A stretch of DNA of 64,000 nucleotides from Brachynemurus nebulosus (lineage: Eukaryota; Arthropoda; Insecta; Neuroptera; Myrmeleontidae): positions 23,124,877 to 23,188,876 of the forward strand of contig JAPWDM010000005.1 of assembly GCA_035578155.1 (NCBI GenBank), in the 5' to 3' direction. How positions within the stretch are numbered: position 1 is the first letter of the stretch; each line of letters opens with the position of its first letter. Position numbers and translations under genes: made by a program. The notes beneath the pieces were generated by a model that was not told the DNA's origin, made no database searches, and saw only the letters and a list, made by a program, of their open reading frames with translations. Below, piece after piece: positions 13,452 to 25,783 of this stretch.

Positions 13452-13590
13452 TTCTATACTAAAAATAGCGAGGTCAGTGCAGTTCTATACCAAAAGTAGT
13501 AAGGTTACAGCGATTCTATACGAAAAGTAGTAAAGTCATAGCAACTCTGTACTAAAAGTAGTAAAGTTACAGCAATTCTATACCAAAAAA
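13452..13590. repeat. Minisatellite, unit about 34 bp, second locus
   Basis: About four copies of a unit containing TTCTATACCAAAAGTAGTAA. It is the reverse complement of the array at 1752-1915. Units here are more uniform than at the first locus. Confidence 0.78.
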
Positions 13591-13837
13591 TTTACGAAAG
13601 CTGTTTTATTTAAAAAAGTAAGTGTTTTATTTAAAAGTAAAGTTTGGAACAAATGATATAGATCTTTATAGGATGGAGTTTGTCAGCCAGGCTACCGACA
13701 TTGGTTTCAGACATATGCAAAATTTCACCCGCTAGAAAGCTCTTTGAATAAAGTGTATATTGGCTCTTGATCTACAGAAACAGGACGAATGAGTCTAGGA
13801 TTGTACTGGAAGAATTAATAACGATATAAAAATTTAA

Positions 13838-13839
<2 letters not shown>

Positions 13840-13909
<70 letters not shown>
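13840..13909. repeat. (TA)n microsatellite
   Basis: About 70 bp of uninterrupted TA. Confidence 0.97.
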
Positions 13910-13910
<1 letters not shown>

Positions 13911-16175
13911 CCCGACAATAGTCTAGTCTATGTAGACTTTATAATTATTTATAACAAAATATTTTTGAAATCAAAAATGATTTTCCCGATATTTTTTGAT
14001 GAAAATTTTCAGTATTATAACTCCTTTACACGCAGATGCGAAAATATATAATTACTTAATAAAACGTATATTAACATTGTGAATATAATTTTTTTCGAAC
14101 AAGTAAATTTAATGTTTGCACGCAACCGACATTGCGCATGAATTATATGTAAATAATTTTTTTTTTTATTATAAATTGTTTTTTACTTTTTTTATTTAAT
14201 TTATAAAAAAAATATATATTAAGTTGAGAAAATTAATTACTTTTTACTTTGATAAGAATAATTGTGTCTCCAAAACTCAGGTGTGCAGTGTGCACTAACT
14301 ATCCTGCTAAATATTCGGAATTGGTACAGTAACTAATAAGTACAAAATTATGGTTACTATCTGTGTTTTATCTGAAGCTATAAAAACAATTACTTTAAAA
14401 ATGTACATTATGAGTGTTTGTAATACCTTTTGGATTAAAAAACGTCTCTGTACCGTCAATATCCCTAACGTAACCTACTGGATTGCCATATCACACTAAC
14501 AAGTAAACGTCCCGAGGCCGGACCTATCGATTTTGATGAAACTTAGATATGTTGTAGAACACTAAAAAATAAGCGACACATATTTTTCTTTATCGGCGGA
14601 AAAACGGTTTGAAGGGGTGAAATCGCCCTCCAAAAATTGGGGTAAAAATTTAATTTTTTAAATATCTCGAAAACGGTAAGAGATAGAGCAAAAGTTTAAA
14701 TTGGCGATATTGCTCTTTTTTAAAGAGCTATCTATTGGTATGCAATTTGTTCAAATTGTGTCAACAGTGTTGGCTGGGGGTTAAAATTTAGGGGTTAATT
14801 TTACAAAGAGGGGGTGAAAATTAAACAATATAAAAATTTTGTTTACAGATTTGAAATCTACGTCAAAAAATATAACTGACCTGTTTTGTTCAATGTCCTA
14901 ATATTAAGTCTAGGGGTAGTTAACTAGGGGGTGACTGTGTCGAATAGTCGTACTACTTGGGTAGTTTAAGAAGTTTTTCTTCATGGAAAATAGTTTAAGA
15001 CATTTAGAATAACGTAGAAATGAAATTTCAGATTTCAAAATTCAGTTTGAGCAACATTGGAGAGGGGGTGAGTCACCCTCTTAAATTACATATTAGTTAA
15101 CATACCTACACTCATTTTTAATATTAACACACTGACGGTGGGTAATAATGTCACAATAAGTGGTTCTGAAGTTGGACTGTCGTATGTAAGGTTTTTATTA
15201 GGTTTCCATTCATTTTCAAAATATCGTTATTTTCGGTATCGGTAACTTTCGGTAACGAAAACTATAACATCCATACATCCGAGGTATATTTAACAATTTT
15301 GCGATATTTTTCATATTTCATTAAAAAATCTGGGTTAGTAAAATTATGAATTCGTTGACATTTTAACATATTACTGTCTTTTAACTAGCAGATTGGGTTC
15401 CTGAAAAATTTATTTATCTGTCAGATTTAAGATTTTTATCCGTTTATTTTATTAAAACTAAATTAATTTCATCTTTATTTTGTTTAAATGTGAATCGAAA
15501 ATTACAGTAAACTTGGCTGACTTGACGGTATTTTATTTTTAGTTACTTACTGTATTTTTTCAAAATAATTTGACTTACGAGATAATTTCCAATTTTTATC
15601 AATCATTTGTGATTTAATTTGAAACCACTGAGGTAAATTTCACTTAGTTTTCCTAAGTTTCACCAAAGTAACTTCGAGACAAATTTATTCTTGTCAAGAC
15701 TGTGTAAAGTTTGTTGTCAGGAAATTGAACACCTCAGTTTTTCGCGACTGATTAATATGTCTGATAATTTTACACTTATTTTTAGAAAAATTTAATTGAT
15801 GAAACGTCTAGAAATGAGTTTTTCTTGACGGGTCAGGTAATGTTTACCACTTTTTAATTAAAATTTAACAAGAACGTTTCTACGTCAAAAGTAAGAGTTT
15901 AGGGTTAATTTACAAAGGAGGGAGTTCATTTTACGTGAGCGTGTGGGCTTCCTTCTATACGAATGGAATACAGGTCAAATAAAAGGTTATGAAAAACTGA
16001 TCAAAATCTGGTAACCAAAAAATGGTAATTTTTTGAAGGACGCTACCGAAAAACTACGTTACAGAACGCCATAACTTTTTCTGTTGGTGCTTTGGTATAT
16101 TTTAGTGCTTTTTCTAAAAGACTACAACTAGAGGGAAAATATTACGCAGAATTTGCTAGAACCAACAATAGATAT
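13910..16175. other. Gene-free stretch, probably old interspersed repeats
   Basis: No gene. From about 14500 the text has several features of a diffuse old repeat: a loosely duplicated phrase (TTAGGGGTTAATTTTACAAAG at 14788 region and TTTAGGGTTAATTTACAAAG near 15898) and the palindromic words CGTTATTTTCGG and CGGTAACG near 15228-15257, which recur in the element at 22414-23340. I could not set ends. Confidence 0.4.
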
Positions 16176-17063
16176 CAGGGCCGGATCTAAGGGGGGGGCA
16201 AACCGGGGCCCCTGTCCCGGGCGTCAGCTTCAGGGGACGCCAAAATCATACTAGGTCGGTCTATATCAAATGGTCTAAAAAGAGTTGGTTGCTCGACCAT
16301 TTTAGAAAAAATTAATATTCTTCCAGTTGTTTCTATATTATATTTGAAGTATTAAGAACAATTCTTACAAAAATTATCTTGAACCGTTTAAGCGAGGTAG
16401 CCATTTTTGTTTTCCAATTTGCGCTGATTTTTGTGTTTGCAGCCATTTATGCCAAAGCACATATTTCATAAACCGTTCATCCTAAAAGGTTGAAATAAAA
16501 ACCATTTTAAAGGTAATAAATGTCTCTTTATATTAAGTGATGTCCATATTTAACCTATTTTCGTCCCTTTCATAAGAAAACTTTACCTAAAGTTGGATAT
16601 CAAAATTTAGCAAAATTTACTTTTTGAACATTTTTTTTCTTATAGAAATAATGTTTTAAACCTCTTAGTATTTCTTATTAGAATAGCTGTATACGGGTAC
16701 AACTACCAATTATGAAACAAATAGACACTATTTCAATTGTGAAACTTGTATCCTTTAATTTTTACAAACTTCCGGAAACTGACTTTTTTCGGAAACTGAC
16801 GCGGCTGGTGATAAAATTTTGAAATTTGCACAACTTGTAGTGCTTTTGGAGTAGATTTATTGAAATAAAAAATCAGCTTGTACCTATATTGATCCTTTAC
16901 AAGACCCTCAATTTTTATCATTGCCGTAACGAGAAAAATAGGAGTTTTGTAAAGGACTTATATACTTATGAGTTTTTTTGACAACTTATGTCAAACGTTG
17001 GAGAGGGGAGGCGCCATTTTCAGGTTTTTGCCCCGGTTCCAAAAAATTGTAGATCCGGAGCTG
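16176..17063. mobile_element. hAT element, 888 bp, perfect 8 bp target duplication
   Basis: ATAGATAT stands at 16168-16175 and again at 17064-17071, an exact 8 bp duplication. Between them the ends are CAGGGCCGGATCTAAGG and, reversed, CAGCTCCGGATCTACAA. An 8 bp duplication with CAG...CTG ends is diagnostic of hAT. I found no transposase motifs; the frames at 16733-16921 and 16968-17189 lie across the element (the latter crosses its right end) and are not genes. Confidence 0.85.
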
Positions 17064-17254
17064 ATAGATATAGAGGTGTGCGTCGGGTCAGATAAGTTTC
17101 CTCTGGCAAAATCTAGATTAAAAATCACATATCAGACTCTCTCCGAATCTGCATATAATCTTAACATTCAGGAAGTAAAAAGGACTTAGTTAAAATACGG
17201 TTAGACTGAGAGTGATCGTAAACTACAACTGCCAGTGCAAAAATAGTCTGCGTA

Positions 17255-17650
17255 CAGTGGTACCTCGGTTTCAGAAAGGCCTATGTTCCTTTACTCCTAT
17301 GCCTCGCCTATGTTCCGGCTACTCTCCCTTTGTTAATAAGTTTCTTGCTTGACATTACTGTTGAAAAACCTTACAAGTACCCTACAAGTTGCTCATTTTG
17401 CAATTTTTATTATTTACACACTATTTGATTATTGTATAAAGTAATTTAATTTGGGCAAGCCCTTTATCTCGACAAAATATATTCCCTAAACAGCCCAAAT
17501 CAGCTACCTGGTAATTACCTTTTTCGAATACAGTAGAATCTCAAAATATGCAACTATCAATAATGCCGTACTTCTACATCTGAGAAGTGGAGGGGGTGTA
17601 TCAAATATTGGAATCACGGATTTGGAAGAAGTTAATATATGTATATGTTG
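17255..17650. mobile_element. Fragments of pogo/Tigger-type ends
   Basis: CAGTGGTACCTCGGTTTC at about 17255 and CAGTAGAATCTCAAAATATG at about 17530, each preceded by TA, look like left ends of Tigger-type elements. The phrase AATCACGGATTTGG near 17610 also occurs at about 30783. No matching right ends or transposase remnant were seen, so these are probably decayed fragments. Confidence 0.35.
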
Positions 17651-17811
17651 TAGAATAGACCCAGTGGCCAGTACTATGGTGACAATAATTTAGAGTTTAG
17701 ACCAATGTGCCTTCATTTAGGAATTAAACGCCGAGAAGCTTTATATGTTACATAGTTTGTACTGTTCACAGCTGCGCGTGTTAAGTGTATTGATTTACCG
17801 GTGTACCTGAG

Positions 17812-18086
17812 CAGGAGCGCAACAACTACAAATCTGCAGGGGTGCCCAACAAAAATTTAAATAACCTATTTTTTTCATAACGCAGTTCTCCCAGACATTG
17901 GAAAATGTTCTCGAAAATGTTAACAAAAAAATTTGATTTTCAAATAAAAAATATCAGTAAACTAATGAAAATTTTGCTTTTTAATATAAATGAAACAAAT
18001 TGAAGGAAAATTTATGTAATTTTATGCGGGGCCACGTAACTTTAGGGGGGGGTCGGACTCGTTAGACCCCCCAGTTGTTGCGCCTG
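17812..18086 (-). mobile_element. hAT-like MITE, GCGCAACAAC family, copy A
   Basis: Ends are inverted: CAGGAGCGCAACAACT and, reversed, CAGGCGCAACAACTGG. The whole element is homologous, in reverse orientation, to 35864-36130, which has an 8 bp target duplication. A convincing duplication is not visible here. The right end is G-rich (AGGGGGGGG). No coding sequence. Confidence 0.7.
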
Positions 18087-18766
18087 AGATATTCCAGGTT
18101 CAAATCCACGCGTCTCCTCTAATTTTTTTAAATTTTAATTTTTTCCTCGTTATATTTGCAATATTGTACAACGGTTAATTATATTGGTGGCATACAATGC
18201 CGGTATTACTCAAATGGAGTAAAACGAAATTTAATGATGAACGCGGAGCTAAAGTAGGGTTATAGCTTTCCTAAGAATTTTACTCACCTGCTTGAATAAT
18301 TTTGTATTATTTATAAATTCTACTGTATTTAATATGCACAATGCGTTTTATTCAGTTTTTTTACAAAGTTATTATAAGGGAATATTAAGTATAGTGTTAT
18401 CAAAGTACTTATAGAGACATTATCACATTTGAACAACGCCCGGAAATTACAAACCAAAATATAGAAATACAAAAAAAGAAAAAATTAAACAATTGTAGGA
18501 CACAGTAAATAGACAATAATGGACACTTGGATGTCAAATCATCAATTAACAACACACAATACAATAGCTATCATGAACGGACGAACGGTAGCCACTTTTT
18601 TTTTGGTAATGACATGTTTTTAAATGCGATAAATCAATTGAGAAATATTTTGATTTATCAAATAAAGTGAACAACACAACCAACAAACAAAATACAAAAC
18701 ATGGATGAGTGAGGTGGGGCGGGGTATAAGAATGGTGAAAGGAAAAATCAAATACGAAAAACTTAC
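18087..18766 (-). other. Probable intron downstream of the host exon
   Basis: No further exon of the minus-strand gene was found here; on that strand the text runs on from the GTAAGT donor as AT-rich sequence. A tRNA B-box-like word, GGTTCAAATCC (18097-18107), stands next to the hAT MITE but lacks a supporting cloverleaf. Confidence 0.4.
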
Positions 18767-18908
18767 TCGTCTACGACAACATATTTGTCTCCATCAGAGC
18801 CAATACATCTTCCTTTGCTACTTAATCGTGGTCCATCAATTATAATCGATTGTCGAACCCCTGATTGGAACCATGTACCTTGCCATCGCTCCGGGAACAA
18901 ACATACAC
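18767..18908 (-). CDS. Internal exon of a conserved arthropod extracellular protein
   Basis: On the minus strand a 142 nt exon is bounded by a pyrimidine-rich tract ending TTGTTCTAG and by a consensus donor GTAAGT. It is open in one frame: two bases finishing a codon from the previous exon, 46 full codons, then two bases (GA) carried into the next exon. The peptide contains CLFPERWQGTWFQSGVR, then IIIDGP, SSKGRC and DKYVVVDE. The spacing of C..FP..W.G.WFQSG, SSKGRC and the VVDE end matches my memory of the N-terminal module of large, cysteine-rich arthropod proteins annotated with DUF7044/7043/7042 domains, thought to be secreted or membrane-bound and of unknown function. Two cysteines in the exon fit a disulfide-bonded domain. 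Upstream exons (signal peptide) and downstream exons were not found in the window. The exon call is firm; the domain name is from memory. Confidence 0.85.
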
Positions 18909-19231
18909 CTAGAACAAGAAAATCAACAAAATAGAAAAAAAGAAAACTTACTTCATCGCTTTACACTAAACCAAGCATCAAGTATAAAAGTTAGAGCTCC
19001 GTTCGGTCGCTTTTCAATTTTATCGTAATTTTTACGAAAAGTTATTTTTTAAAAAGTTTTATTTTTTTTGTTTTTTAACTTGTTATATATGTTTTTTTTC
19101 TTGTGTTTTTTCGGGAAAGGAGTTTTTAATTCAATATTGATATAAATCATTGTAATCATGACAGAAAATTTATAGATTTATCCGTAGACAGTATTTTAGA
19201 AATCTCAAACTGAAAGTAAATTTTCGAAATA
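18909..19231 (-). other. Probable intron upstream of the host exon
   Basis: Minus-strand intron sequence ending in a long pyrimidine-rich tract at the acceptor of the 18767-18908 exon. No other feature is visible. Confidence 0.5.
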
Positions 19232-19457
19232 CAGTGGCTGGTCAAAACTATTTTGACAATACAATTTTGCATTCTTTATCAGTTTAACAGTTGGAAATTA
19301 ACGCAAAAAAATAATTGAAAATTCTTTCTATAAAAAGTAGAAGTTTAATTTTTTATTATTTTTTTGTGTTAATTAATTATTATTATCTAACGATTCAACT
19401 GTTAAACTGATAAAGAATGCAAAATTGTACTATTTAAATACTTTTGACCAGCCACTG
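19232..19457. mobile_element. Tc1/mariner-type MITE, 226 bp
   Basis: TA (19230-19231, 19458-19459) flanks perfect terminal words CAGTGGCTGGTCAAAA and TTTTGACCAGCCACTG. A second strongly inverted block (TTTTGCATTCTTTATCAG against CTGATAAAGAATGCAAAA) makes most of the element foldback. It is non-coding. Confidence 0.9.
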
Positions 19458-19627
19458 TATATAAAATTGAATTTTGAATTTCTAAATTTGGATTATAATT
19501 TATAAGAATATTTGAACTTTTCTTAAGCTTTTAGAGTAGAAACTTGGAAAAACTAGGTTTTCTTTATTTTTCAGTCGATCGGTAGATATTGTTGGAAATG
19601 GGTAATATTCACATATATGCTAGGCTA

Positions 19628-19810
19628 CAGGGCCAACTTAGCCAATAGGCCACCCTCGGGAGAATTTTAGGGGCGGAAAAATTAGTAATTAAAGCTTTTT
19701 TTTTTTTGCTCGTCACTTATTTTATTTCAAGATTTCCCTTTTTTAAACAAAAGGTAGGGGCGGCATTTTTCAAGGTGTCTAGGGACGGACTCAGTGTTAA
19801 TCCGGCCCTG
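19628..19810. mobile_element. hAT MITE, CAGGGCC family, perfect 8 bp target duplication
   Basis: CTAGGCTA occurs at 19620-19627 and 19811-19818. The 183 bp between has ends CAGGGCCAACTTAGCC and, reversed, CAGGGCCGGATTAACAC. It holds the family core: a T run followed by GCTCGTCACTT, the reverse of the GTGACGAGC-A(n) word in related copies. Confidence 0.92.
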
Positions 19811-19818
19811 CTAGGCTA

Positions 19819-20970
19819 TGTGGGTGTCTGAACAAATCAAGCCCTAAGCGTATGTATAAAAAACTGTAGATAGCAGTGTGTCAGAGTGTGTCAGATACCG
19901 CCTAAGCTGACTAGTCGTGTAGCAGCTGTAGCGGTGTGAAGATCGATTGTTTATCATTATTGTCAATCACTTTCCAACAATAAGCGAATATATACATACT
20001 GTATGTAGGCACCGTACGCATACAGTGCAGTCCCCACTTTTCACAGATTGAGTGTGACGTATGACACGCATACAAGCGTACATCCCGTGTACCTAGATAT
20101 GAGATTTATGTAGTAACATGTTGTGCATTTGGGATGGGAGAGAAATTTAGGTCATTGTGACGTCAGCTTTTGTCTACGTTGAGAAAGCTAGTATAGAGAT
20201 ACGAAGTTTGTTTCTGATATATTCTGTGGAAGTTTGCTTCTGATGTATTACGTACTTCATAGGCACTTCGAATCCGATTCAAATGATTTTTTTGTATTAT
20301 TTTGGTATCATTTAATTTAGGGAATGACAATAATTTCATCGAAAAGGGATTCAGCTTTTTTTATGTATTATCGGACATAATTCCGACAAATATGCACTGA
20401 TTTGGATAATTTTTTCTTTGAAAGAATGGTAGCCCGACAGCCCAGGTCTTTAAAGAGGGGCTGGGCAAAGTGAAATTTTTGTTTTTGCCCAGGTCGTTAG
20501 TTTTCTCGCAAGTTTTACTGATGAGAGTATCGTTTTCTGCCTTCAAACGTTCTTTAGATTGTTATTCGTCACAAGAAATGATTCAGTCCGATTGATCCGC
20601 CCCCGGATAACACAAAAGAAAACATCATTGTTGCGTAAAATATCGTGTCACCGTACACGGTAGCGATTAAATCTCATCTATTCTTGATATCTTGATAGTA
20701 TTTAAGAACCACCATTAGTTACATGTTGTATTGTTAAATCGTGCATGTATTAAGCAAGATCAACACTAATTATGAGAAGAAGCACCATAAATAAACACAT
20801 TGTCTCTTGAGAGTTGTCTGATGTGAACACTGTAGGTACATATCGTACATATTGTTTTATTTGTACATAGCTGATGGAGATACAGTTCACGGCAGTAAAG
20901 TTTGCAAACTGTGTCGTAAAATTGTCAGTTGGATTGCCATTGTCACTTGAACAAGAATGACTACAGTAAA
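19819..20970. other. Gene-free stretch
   Basis: No gene supported. The frames at 20361-20546 and 20750-20986 (minus) have no recognisable domains; the second runs up to the left end of the next TIR element. Confidence 0.45.
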
Positions 20971-21440
20971 GCTGTTGGTCGTCCATTGGTTGCGGACAAC
21001 TGCGATATTTGATTCAGACGATTATGCACGTTTGTCGTTCGTTCGAAATGATATGCCTACTGTCAATCCACTAGCCTAATATTCGTCAGTATTTTTCTTT
21101 TTAATTTTCTTTTTCTCAAGCTATAGATGCTATAAAAATACGTAAAAAACAATTTATGGGACGTAATATGCAAAGGTACACAGTTATAATTGTGATTTAC
21201 CTTCAGTTTCATTTCAATAAAAATAAAAATCTGATGGAACGGACTTCTTCGCGCGATAAAATCCAAACAAAATTGGATCTGTTCGCACGTCGCCATTATA
21301 CGCACGGAAACGGACGAACGAGACGCTTTCAATGGACGAGGATGTATAGCTTCACAGCTGTTTGGATCGTTCGTCCGTTTTCATGCGTATTCGTCCGAAT
21401 CAAATATCGCACGTTTCCGCATCCAAAGGACGACCAGCCT
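20971..21440. mobile_element. TIR element with GCGATATTTGATTC arms
   Basis: Inverted arms of about 60 bp: left GGTCGTCCATTGGTTGCGG then GCGATATTTGATTCAGACGA; right, reversed, GGTCGTCCTTTGGATGCGG then GCGATATTTGATTCGGACGA. The right part is rich in CGTCCG words. Target duplication and superfamily were not resolved. The 117-codon plus frame at 21156-21509 runs across the right end and is not a gene. Confidence 0.7.
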
Positions 21441-22413
21441 AATACGAAATACGAAATATATCTTTTCAAAAACGGTATAATATATTACAAAGCTTATATG
21501 TATATGTAATTACAATACTTTGTACAAAAAAATTTTCAAAAAAGCTTTAAACATGAGTAAAAAAAACAATCTAACTTAACCTAAACACTTACGCACTTAA
21601 TTTTTCCCCATTTACGTCATTCACACTCCTACATTTGACTTTCCTCCGGGGGCGAGGGCAGCCACGGTGGAGAGATACCGATCGACAAGGTGAACTTCTT
21701 GCTTTGGTCGTCGTGATGAAGTCAGGTGACATGACGTGACGTTAGTGATAGTATATGATTAAGGACAGGCTGGACATCGTTTGCCTGATGTAGTTGTAAA
21801 AAGTAATAATAAGGACAAATTGCCTGCTATTAATTTTTTACAGAAACAAACTTTTAAAAATTTTTTTCATAACAATTTTTACTAATTTCAGTGGCGTAAA
21901 CTGTCCCTACATAGGTGTACAATGTCTGTTACGGTAATCACAGTAATACCTTTTAATGTCATTATTTACAATTTAGCAGTTTTAAATCGGTTAATTTAAC
22001 TGGAAAATGTCGATTAATACAATTAATTAAAACAATACATGCATAGATATCGCTAGAGCACACATAAACAACCATAGAGTTAATATATGTACGTGTAGAA
22101 CACGAGAACATAGTACTATGTAGTTTTATTCAGAAGCCTTTTGTGTTTTGATTATTATATTATAATAATTCTCGCTTACCATGTATGTATGTATGTAATT
22201 TGTTGTATATACATATTACATATGCTCGCTTGTACGTGTAAATAACAATAGAATATAAAATTTGTGATTCTATGTGTGTATGGTCGGATTTATCTATTAA
22301 ATATCGGTGTATATGTGTGTATAAACAACCTTTTTTAAGTGAGAATAAAATAACCACTCAAGAAGAAGGAATTGCAGAAAAAATTCAAGAAATGTAACAA
22401 AATGTTCTATATA
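21441..22413. other. Gene-free stretch with a small GC-rich island
   Basis: The 21640-21750 segment is unusually GC-rich for the window (CTCCGGGGGCGAGGGCAGCC). On the minus strand it has an open frame of about 40 codons, but no splice sites or family motif support an exon. The rest is AT-rich with ATGTATGT-type simple sequence. Confidence 0.4.
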
Positions 22414-23340
22414 CAGGTAACCCCCGAAGAACACGGTATTCGAAGGACACGGGTACCCTTTCCCCGAATTACAAGGTTTCAAACAACAACACGATTTTTA
22501 AGTAATTCTTCTGAAAAGAATAAAATACATATATTGTATATTTGATATAAAGTTACATCGATCCTCAATGTACACGAATATATCAATTCCATGTGGATTT
22601 GATTTACACGAAGAAAAATCGTCATTATAAAAGAAAAAATGCTGGAAATATAAAATACTAAAATTTTTGAGAATTTTGTTATAGAAATGATAACGAATAT
22701 GTAGAAATTTATATATTTTGAAAATGTCGTTATTTTCGACATCGACAATTTTCGATAACGGAAAGTAAGTTTTGACAGTCTCATAGTTTGCTTCGCTTAA
22801 GCCTTCAAAAATTTCGTTATTTTTTCGCTACGACGCACCGTTTATGAGATATTTACGATCAAAAGTTTACGTTTTCGAAAAGTATCGAAAACTCATTTTT
22901 TCGAAAATATTCTATTGGTGACTAAATTAATGGGACTAACAGAGCCTAAATTAATCAGTCCGAACTAATCTATAATAAGTTACGCGGTATCGATAATTTT
23001 CGATAACGAAAAGTAGGTTTTGACAGTCCCAATACATATGTTTGGAATACTCACAACTTGCTTCACTTAAGCCTTCAGAAATTTCGTTATTTTTGAGCTA
23101 TGATGCACCGTTTACGAGATATTTACGATCTAAGTTTTCAATAAATTTCAATAAAACCCATTACATACAATTGTGTATGTAAGTATGTAATTCAAATTTC
23201 GTTGCGTTATTTCTTTGAAATTTTTTTTATATTTTTTTATTTTCACACTTGTAATAGAAAATGCCTATCTTTTGCGGTCTCGAACAACACGGTTTCAAAG
23301 AATACGGAACCAATTAATCGGGTTCTTCGGGGGATTGCTG
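22414..23340. mobile_element. TA-target element, CAGGTAACCCCCGAAG ends, 927 bp
   Basis: TA at 22412-22413 and 23341-23342 flanks CAGGTAACCCCCGAAGAAC on the left and, reversed, CAGCAATCCCCCGAAGAAC on the right. Subterminal repeats of a CGAAGAACACGG-like word are present. Inside, a block of about 130 bp (TTTTCGATAACG ... GATGCACCGTTTACGAG) is directly repeated at about 22740-22865 and 22990-23135. The reversed end of another copy lies at 30800-30936. End style resembles pogo/Tigger, but no transposase is visible; open frames near the left and right ends follow the repeats. Confidence 0.8.
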
Positions 23341-23821
23341 TATTCTCTATTATTAGTTGCAGCACCGTCAGTAATGTGGTGTGGACACACACACACATAC
23401 TCAATAAAGCAGTGCACACTATACAGTTCACACTGTCAGTGCAGACGGCTAAGGGAAAACGTTTTGTGTGTATATATTATACATACGTATATATTATTTA
23501 TCTTATCATAAAGATTGATTCAGTGTAGTAAATCTTCATCGATTAATTGTTTTAAGTCATCGCTATTTCGTATAAATATTCAGTTTATACAGTTAGAAGT
23601 TACTTGTATCAAATGTGTGAGTTATACATGTGTAAACAAACTATGACTTGCCACACTCAGTGTCATACCTCTTGGGATAAACACTTTTTTGATTTATTCT
23701 GTACAGACTTTTTTATGAAGTAAACCAACCATAAGAAAAACTGATGTTTTCTGAAGAGTGGAAGAAAGAGATACTTCTAATAAGAAATAGAATGAGAAAT
23801 AACTTTGAATAAGACTAGATA

Positions 23822-24099
23822 TGGAGTTACTTGGCAACGCAATGTAATTTCCTCTATTCAGGAGTAAGGCAAAACGTTGCCTATATTGCGTAACTGGTCG
23901 TTGATTTCCAATAGTTAAACAACTCTGTCCAACTAAACAGATCAGTTAAACAGACCGGTAAAACATCCGTGTTTGAAAAAATGAACTGCCCGACTCAGTA
24001 AAAACAATTAGCTGAAATGGATGATCAACTATTCAATATAGACAATCTTCTGTTTACTCCTAAATATAGGCAATTACACTGCGTTGCGAAGTGGCCCCA
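23822..24099. mobile_element. TA-target MITE, 278 bp
   Basis: Arms of about 48 bp are inverted: TGGAGTTACTTGGCAACGC on the left and GCGTTGCGAAGTGGCCCCA on the right, each continuing through a TGTAATT.CCT.TATT.AGGAG block. TA flanks both ends (23820-23821, 24100-24101). Non-coding. Confidence 0.8.
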
Positions 24100-25498
24100 T
24101 ACTTACTACTAAGAAATCAAATTTTCTAAAGTTTGTTAGGTAAAATCTATCTTTGATTTTAAATTTTCATTCCTGCAGTAATAACGGAATAAGAATGGCG
24201 AATTTTTATACTTTCCTTGAAGAAGTTAATAAAGAATAACCTTCATCCGTAACAGGTAAAATATCTTTATTTTAATATACCTACACATATTGCTAGCCTG
24301 TTGTTACAAAACGTACAATTTCCTTAAATTACATTTAGTCAATTTATATTGAATGTTGATTACAGATTTTATATGCCGAATGTCGTCATTTGTATATTAG
24401 TTGAACAATGTTGTATATCAGTATATGCATGTATCCACTACTGTGTTTTGCAAATGTTTAGTGTTTGGATAAATTTTGTGGTTTAATGAATTAAGGCACA
24501 CAGGTAGTTTGTTTCTTTATTTAAACAGTTTTGTAAAAGGATTTTTGGTATCTAATATACATACTACATTTACGACATCACAGAGATAATATATACAAAT
24601 TTGAACGTTTATATATAAATAATTTAATTTGTATTTCCGGTTTTTGTGAAACTAATTTACTGTTAAATTTTCTAAATAAATTTTTCAAATTTTCCCCGGT
24701 ATTATTTTCATTGTACGCTCCCACTATTTTGTTAAACAACGTCAAAAGTTAATACCGTGAATACACCTGACTATGGCCCTCAAGTATGGTCTAAACGTCT
24801 TTTCAAATATTAATGGACAGAAACGTAGAGATAGTGAGCGGAATTTTTTATCAGAGAAATAAAATTGTATATTTTTAAATAGGGTAATTTCGGGAAAGAC
24901 GTACCACTTGGTGTAATGATTACACGAAATGGTTGGCGATATTGATTTTTAGTCATAAATGTTTTGCGACTAGACTGTAATTATAATCTCAAAATAGAAA
25001 ACTTGTCAATCGTGTTGTGTTAGAAAAAGTTCCAAATTATTTTGGCTTATGTAAGTAAAATTTTACTTATACATGGGTAAATCTCAATTAAGGCCTCGTA
25101 AAATTAATCTATGAGGTTTCTTTTATTACCATTTTTCATTTGTAAGTCCCGTTTGCAAAATATTGAGCTTCAAAGTGAGGTTTCTTGGCTCCGTCCCCTT
25201 CATCATAATTTTTAATCCGTTAATTCGAAAAACTTAAAACCTTAAATTATTTCGGATAACTTTGATTGGTAGGTAACTTCAGGAGTCCAAAAAAGCGCAG
25301 ATATATTCAAAAAATTTGAAACAATACAGGCAGGGTTCCTTCATAAGAACTACCAGTTAAAAATATTTTTATAAGAGCAACATAATCAACTCGCAATTCT
25401 AGTAATAAGCCTGTAAACATAACTTTAGGCTATGCTCCAAAACTAAAAAATTTGAAAAACTATATTACATACAAAATATATAAATAATAATATTTAGC
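24100..25498. other. Gene-free AT-rich stretch
   Basis: Nothing recognisable apart from low-complexity sequence. Confidence 0.45.
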
Positions 25499-25733
25499 TA
25501 TAGTTGAAAAAATATTCCCAGACACTTTTGTAGGTTTCCTTCTTTCTTGTCCTTGTCATACACTCTTCAACACTACACCAGTGTCCTTAATAAGTGGTTT
25601 TTATTTAGTTTTAGCGAATTTCGAAAACTCGAAATTCAGCTATTACAGTAGGTCTCATGACGCAATCTGAGTCCGGGACTATGGCAGAAATCTGTTTTGA
25701 GGTCCCTAGAATACGAAAATGATATTCACTAAA

Positions 25734-25736
<3 letters not shown>

Positions 25737-25779
<43 letters not shown>
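25737..25779. repeat. (TA)n microsatellite
   Basis: A pure TA run inside the TIR-bounded unit. Confidence 0.95.

Positions 25780-25783
<4 letters not shown>

Noticed and set aside
18097..18107. B-box-like GGTTCAAATCC as a tRNA gene
   Set aside because: No acceptor or anticodon stem can be drawn around it, and the T stem does not pair.
21640..21760. GC-rich island considered as a host exon
   Set aside because: No consensus splice sites bracket it and neither strand gives a recognisable peptide.
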